The notes beneath the pieces are model-generated. The model had not been told where the DNA came from. It was given only the letters and a program-made list of their open reading frames with translations, and ran no database searches. From Lineolata rhizophorae (lineage: Eukaryota; Ascomycota; Dothideomycetes; Lineolatales; Lineolataceae): a DNA stretch of 64,000 bases. Where the stretch lies: NCBI GenBank assembly GCA_010093515.1, contig MU001686.1:124001-188000 (forward strand). The letters are read 5' to 3'. A program made the position numbers and the translations under genes. Every line of letters starts with the position of its first letter. Position 1 is the stretch's first letter. This document shows, one piece after another, positions 60,101-64,000 of the stretch.

Positions 60101-62077
60101 AGAGAGGCAGCAGACTTCGCGGCCTGACTCATCTCCGGTACGCTGGACTTCGACGAGTGGGGCGCACAGGTCTTCGACTTTACTCTTGAAAAGCCTGTTT
60201 CTGGAGCTCATGTTCTCTCCGAGCTTTATGGCGCACATGCCCATGGCCTCACATAGTTCGTGCAGGTACAATGGCCGCTTCGCGTACACGATGCAGGAGA
60301 GAATTCGACTAGCAAGTCCCCTCTCCGTGCAATCGATCCTGCCGACGGTGGCTGCGTAGTACTTGTCGCAATCAGCCGGAAGGCCCTTCTTCATCTGCTC
60401 GAGTACATTTGCCTCGTTCCCCGCTTTGGAGAGATCATTGACCATGTATGCAGCCCAGAGGAAGTTTCCACCAGCGGTTTGCACTAAGTCGTCAAGAACG
60501 AGGGTTTTTGTGCCCTGGTCAACTTCGAGGCCATGCATGGTGGAGAGCGCATGGCTAATATAGTCTGATATGTCCTTCGAATTAATCTTTTCGTCCACAT
60601 GGATGGTGTCGAAGCTGGAAAATCGGAGGCGAAGATGAGGTCTGTCCTGGCTACTACACCATAGCTTGATTGTTCCTAAGTCGGCAAGGGCGTTCAAATA
60701 TGTAATGACGGGGGGAATATCGGTCCCTTCTTGTGTCTCCTCGTCGAGCCCGTCTAGCAAGACGTACGTTGGTGTCATCTCCTCCGCCATCAAACGTATC
60801 AGCATTAGCAAGTTTTCCAAGCTGTTCGAATTGTTGTGCACATGAGTTACAAAACTCTCGGGTAGATCGATCCTTTGATTGCAAAAGCTGTCGAAGAGCT
60901 GCTCCGCCATGTTGCGGCAGAATAGCGTCCCGCTTAGTTGTTCGTCAAAGCTGAAGTATTGGAACGCAACGCCAGACTCCGGCATGAGGTCCTTTGTCCG
61001 CTGAATCGCAAAGGCGCAAAGAACAGACTTGCCAACTCCCGGTGCTGCTTTTAGCCATAGCTTCTGCGAAGATGATTGGCTGTCAAACCAAGCCTGAAAG
61101 TTTTGCTCTTCTGCGAGCCATTCGCACGTTCCTGGCTTCAGGGCCGAGCTCTTTTCTCGATGGTGTCGGAAGTTACTCTCGTTTACAGGGGCATGTCCTC
61201 TGATCCATTCCCGTATTGTTCGGCGATGCGTTTCCCTTCGGTCAGCTTCGCGCTGCTTCTGTTCTGCTCGCTGCTCCTTTATGAAGGCGAAGAGCTCGTC
61301 GCGCGCAATGCCTGCTTTGCGTCTCTCCTCAGCGCCGTTTTCGCGCTCTCCCTTTTGGAGACGCTCTTGAACGATGGGTACCAGGCGGTTGACGTCGTCT
61401 ACATCGGCTTTGAGTTTCTCCAGGCAGTCGTCCAGCTTTCGCGTGCTGAAGGATACAACCGCCTTTGCCAATGACAACGCGACTAAAAACGTTAGGGGTG
61501 ATATCGGAGTAGAGCCATATATTGCGTCATACTCACTTGAATGTTTGCATTCCTCCTCGACTCGCACCCAGAAGCGAATCACGTGACCATAAGAGGATTT
61601 GAGCAGCGCTCGCATAGACGAGGAGTGACCAAACAGCTCCTCGTAGTCTTTGAACCGGCGTAGGAGTTCAGAGAGCGACTTGAGATGTGATTCGATTTTT
61701 GCGTATAGATCGACAAATCTGCTGGAGCAATCGACCGCAGCCTTGACGCATCCCCACACGATAGCTGTCGGCATAGGGTCGGCCTGCGACATGGAATTGA
61801 TGACCGCCGTGTAGTCTTTGAGGACTACTACGATAGGATCTAGAGTTGCACGAACGAACCGAGTCGACTTCTTCTGCGAGAAGACATGTTCGACCGCCTC
61901 GATAGAAGACTGGACATCTTCCGGCCGAATGCTTGGCGGTGCGCCACGAGCGTAGCTGGCTAGAAACTGCGGCAACTTCTTCTTCTTCGGATAAGATTGT
62001 ATAAATTCGTCTATGGCATCTCGGAATGGCGTTGATGTCGACGGGGTCGAAGGTGAGCTGGAATCAGTTAGCAACAT
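57163..62077 (-). CDS. NACHT STAND (NLR-like) protein
   Basis: Fungal NLR-like signal-transducing ATPase. Exons 61537-62077, 59752-61482, 59311-59674 and 57163-59248 (phases 1, 1, 2), 1573 residues. The N-terminal helical domain (about 1-200; AIVWGCVKAAVDCSSRFVDLY) is of the DUF7708-like type that precedes NACHT in fungi. A charged coiled coil follows, then NACHT with P-loop LKAAPGVGKSVLCAF (about 326-333) and Walker B YVLLDGLDEE (about 420-429), and the winged-helix end LSHSSVRTFLL. The C-terminal 800 residues are beta-rich with aromatic blades, split by a Ser/Asp/Glu-rich acidic insert of roughly 200 residues. The first intron is 54 nt and in frame, so it is easily missed; its removal restores ECKHSIALSLAKAV. 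Role in non-self recognition is inferred. Confidence 0.85.
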
Positions 62078-63113
62078 GATTCCTAGATTACGACAAGAAG
62101 TATGTTGCTCGTGAGCTTTGCAGTCTTGCTTACCTTGGAGATCTCGCTGCCATCGTGGAGTATCTATATGGCTTCTGGGCCGACCTGAAGCAAACGTCAC
62201 GACAAACAGCGAGCCTGACAATAGGAAAGGACGGCTGAGACTATATCGACATATTTGTTTGCTACTAGCGCCCATCCAACGTGGACCACGTAGGCGGCGT
62301 CTATCGATGTACCAGAAATGAGGCGGAGTCAAAAAGACAGCACGATTCAAGCCTGACTATTCCCAAATGGATGACCCGTTGTGGCTGATTCTCAGCTCCT
62401 CTTAAGTCCGGTGACGGATGGGGCCAAATGCAGTGCAGAACGCGTCGTTCTGCCCAAGCGCCATTGACCCTGGTCAGCTCTCAGCGGGTTCAACGTTCAA
62501 CAGGGGGAGACGTGGGCGCGCGAGTGGCCAATGCAAGCTGCTTTAGTCATCAACGCTAGTGCTTTCGGAGACTAGTTGAGTCCTATGACTCCCCTTACTA
62601 CGTACTATTCGGCCTTCCTTCCACTAGCTTCAAACACCACCGAGCAGTTCGATCTTCGCGATTGACCGTCAGCTGAACTCCAGAGCAAGGATAAGAGCGA
62701 CCACGCCACACAACGCACACGGGCCGCTTGCGGCACGCTCCGCTTGTGTTTCCCGAACTACGTACGTACATACTACGTGCATACGTACAGAGCGCTACCC
62801 CAGATCCTACATAGTAATGCCGAGAGCAGGATGAGGTGGCGATGCAAATGAGGCTACGAGGCACCATGCAGCACAGCCGCAGCAGCTTGGTCCAGCTCTG
62901 CGCCGTGGGATCGGCGGGGACGAGGCTTGAATCACGCTTACATATTCCCCCAGAGCACTCCCTCAGCTCCAGTTTGTATAGAATTTTGAAGATTCTTATT
63001 TTTACTATCTCGCCTTTTAGTTCTTCCACTTAGGGACGTGCATTATTGTGTTCACTGCAACTGTCGCGCTTCCTACTGCAACTGCCAACTAAAACCTGTT
63101 CGAAATCACCGTC
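62078..63113. other. Divergent promoter spacer
   Basis: Between the NLR-like gene and the AAA+ ATPase gene. The NLR frame remains open upstream to 62350, treated as leader. 62757-62790 is rich in TACGTA-type palindromes. No gene is called. Confidence 0.5.
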
Positions 63114-64000
63114 ATGCCGGGGACCAAGGACGCAGACAAGATGATTGAGGAACGGATTGATGAGACGAAGAAGAAGCAAGAAGGGAAGAAAGATGGCGAG
63201 AAGACGAACAGCCAGCGGCTCCTCCGCGTCGACCAGATGTAAGCGCTCATCCAAAGATATTCCGACGCCTTCAACATGCGATGATACGCTGACCCCGCAA
63301 TAGATATAGCAGGTAACTGAAAGCCTTCAAGCTAAGCCGTCGTCGCATTCTAACAAGCTCTTTAGAAAGGACCGGCAGACTCACTTTGTCAAGACGGCAA
63401 AGTCCTTGAACAAAGCCAAGCAGAACCGGTTCAATAAGACCACGCTCGTGGTCCGGCGCATCATCACCTCGAAGGGCATGGTAGGCGGTATCGAGGTCGA
63501 CATCAAGTCTCCAGGCCTCAAAGAAGTGATGGCGAATATCTATGAGGGAGTGGAAGGGCTTCACCTCAACAAGACGCCGCCAATGGTCTGTCGCCGCCTT
63601 TCCCAAGACTATCGTCAACATGTCAACATGTTCTTCACAAGCACTGACACTTTGTCGCGATGCTAAGGCGAACCCAAACCATTTTTTCCACGCACTTCCC
63701 GGTCTCGCCGAGCGCCGCGCGGAAGAAGCCGCAAAGCCGACGCCGGACACGACGCTCCTCGCCGACCTCGACATCGCCATCGAGTACACACTGGAGGACT
63801 TTGGCTCTGATATGGCAAACCTGCGTTCCCTATCCGAGCACGGCGAGATCACGTACGACTTGGTGTGGGCACTGTTCCCGCCAAACGCCATCGTGTACAC
63901 CGCGGCAAACCAGCTCCACCAACCGCATGCGCTGCGCTTCCTCAAGGGTGAATACGTCGGCGGAGAGGAGCCGCATTACGCGCTCGAATGCCGCATGATC
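63114..64000 (+). CDS. Fungal AAA+ ATPase, 5' part
   Basis: N-terminal part of a large fungal AAA+ ATPase of the kind with a DUF7025-type N-terminal domain; the ATPase core lies beyond the window. Exons 63114-63238, 63304-63312, 63366-63585 and 63668 onward, phases 2, 1(AG|A) and 0. The 9-nt second exon gives the join VDQIYSRKDRQTHF. Recognisable segments: HALPGLAERRAEEAAK, ADLDIAIEYTLEDFGSDMANL, SLSEHGEITYDLVWALFPPN and a strand running off the end (HYALECRMI). The third intron has a poor donor (GTCTGT), the main weak point. The start MPGTKDADKM is the first ATG of the open frame. Confidence 0.75.

Noticed and set aside
62757-62790. TACGTA-rich palindromic sequence, possible attachment or operator site
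   Set aside because: Simple alternation of TAC/GTA in a promoter spacer; no partner site or known factor motif.

Overview
The window is nuclear DNA of a filamentous ascomycete (Pezizomycotina). The evidence is short GT-AG introns (mostly 50-100 nt, often with CTAAC/CTGAC-like branch sites), GC-rich coding exons with AT-richer spacers, and families typical of this group: an AA11 chitin-oxidising LPMO, a DUF3433 membrane protein, a PDR-type ABC transporter, an OTT_1508-like deaminase and a NACHT STAND protein. I cannot fix the class or species. Exon borders were worked out by hand from splice signals and reading-frame phase. For all multi-exon models except the 3'-truncated last gene, exon lengths sum to whole codons.

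Layout. 1-13 kb is mostly housekeeping: tim22 (+), a hypothetical gene (+), a small probable mitochondrial protein (-), an Mmc1-like mitochondrial protein (-), calcineurin A (-) and a MAT2B/RmlD-like reductase (+). 14-23 kb holds a secreted AA11-type LPMO (-), 3.9 kb without a supportable gene, and a 1269-residue DUF3433 protein (-). 24.5-28.2 kb holds the GID/CTLH subunit Gid7/WDR26 (-), whose last coding exon overlaps a second, differently framed gene on the same strand. 30.8-33.1 kb is a secreted GH1 beta-glucosidase (-). 35-51.6 kb holds a Cys-rich single-pass surface protein (+), an OTT_1508-like deaminase (+), a conserved-looking hypothetical protein (+), a membrane-anchored PhoD-like phosphatase (-), a four-span membrane protein (+) and a full-size PDR-type ABC transporter (+).

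52.6-57.1 kb is an AT-rich, decayed island. It contains an APH-family kinase pseudogene with transition-type stops, a GC hairpin cluster, a 15-bp minisatellite interrupted by a Tc1/mariner deletion derivative, and an intact-looking 56-residue Cys-rich protein gene. It is bordered by a large NACHT STAND (NLR-like) gene (-). The window ends inside a fungal AAA+ ATPase gene (+) that uses a 9-nt exon.

There is no co-directional cluster that reads as one pathway. Two themes recur: secreted or surface carbohydrate and stress functions (LPMO, GH1, Cys-rich surface protein, PDR pump, calcineurin), and a decayed island flanked by an NLR-like gene, a common setting for fast-evolving fungal recognition genes. 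I saw no rRNA, tRNA or CRISPR.
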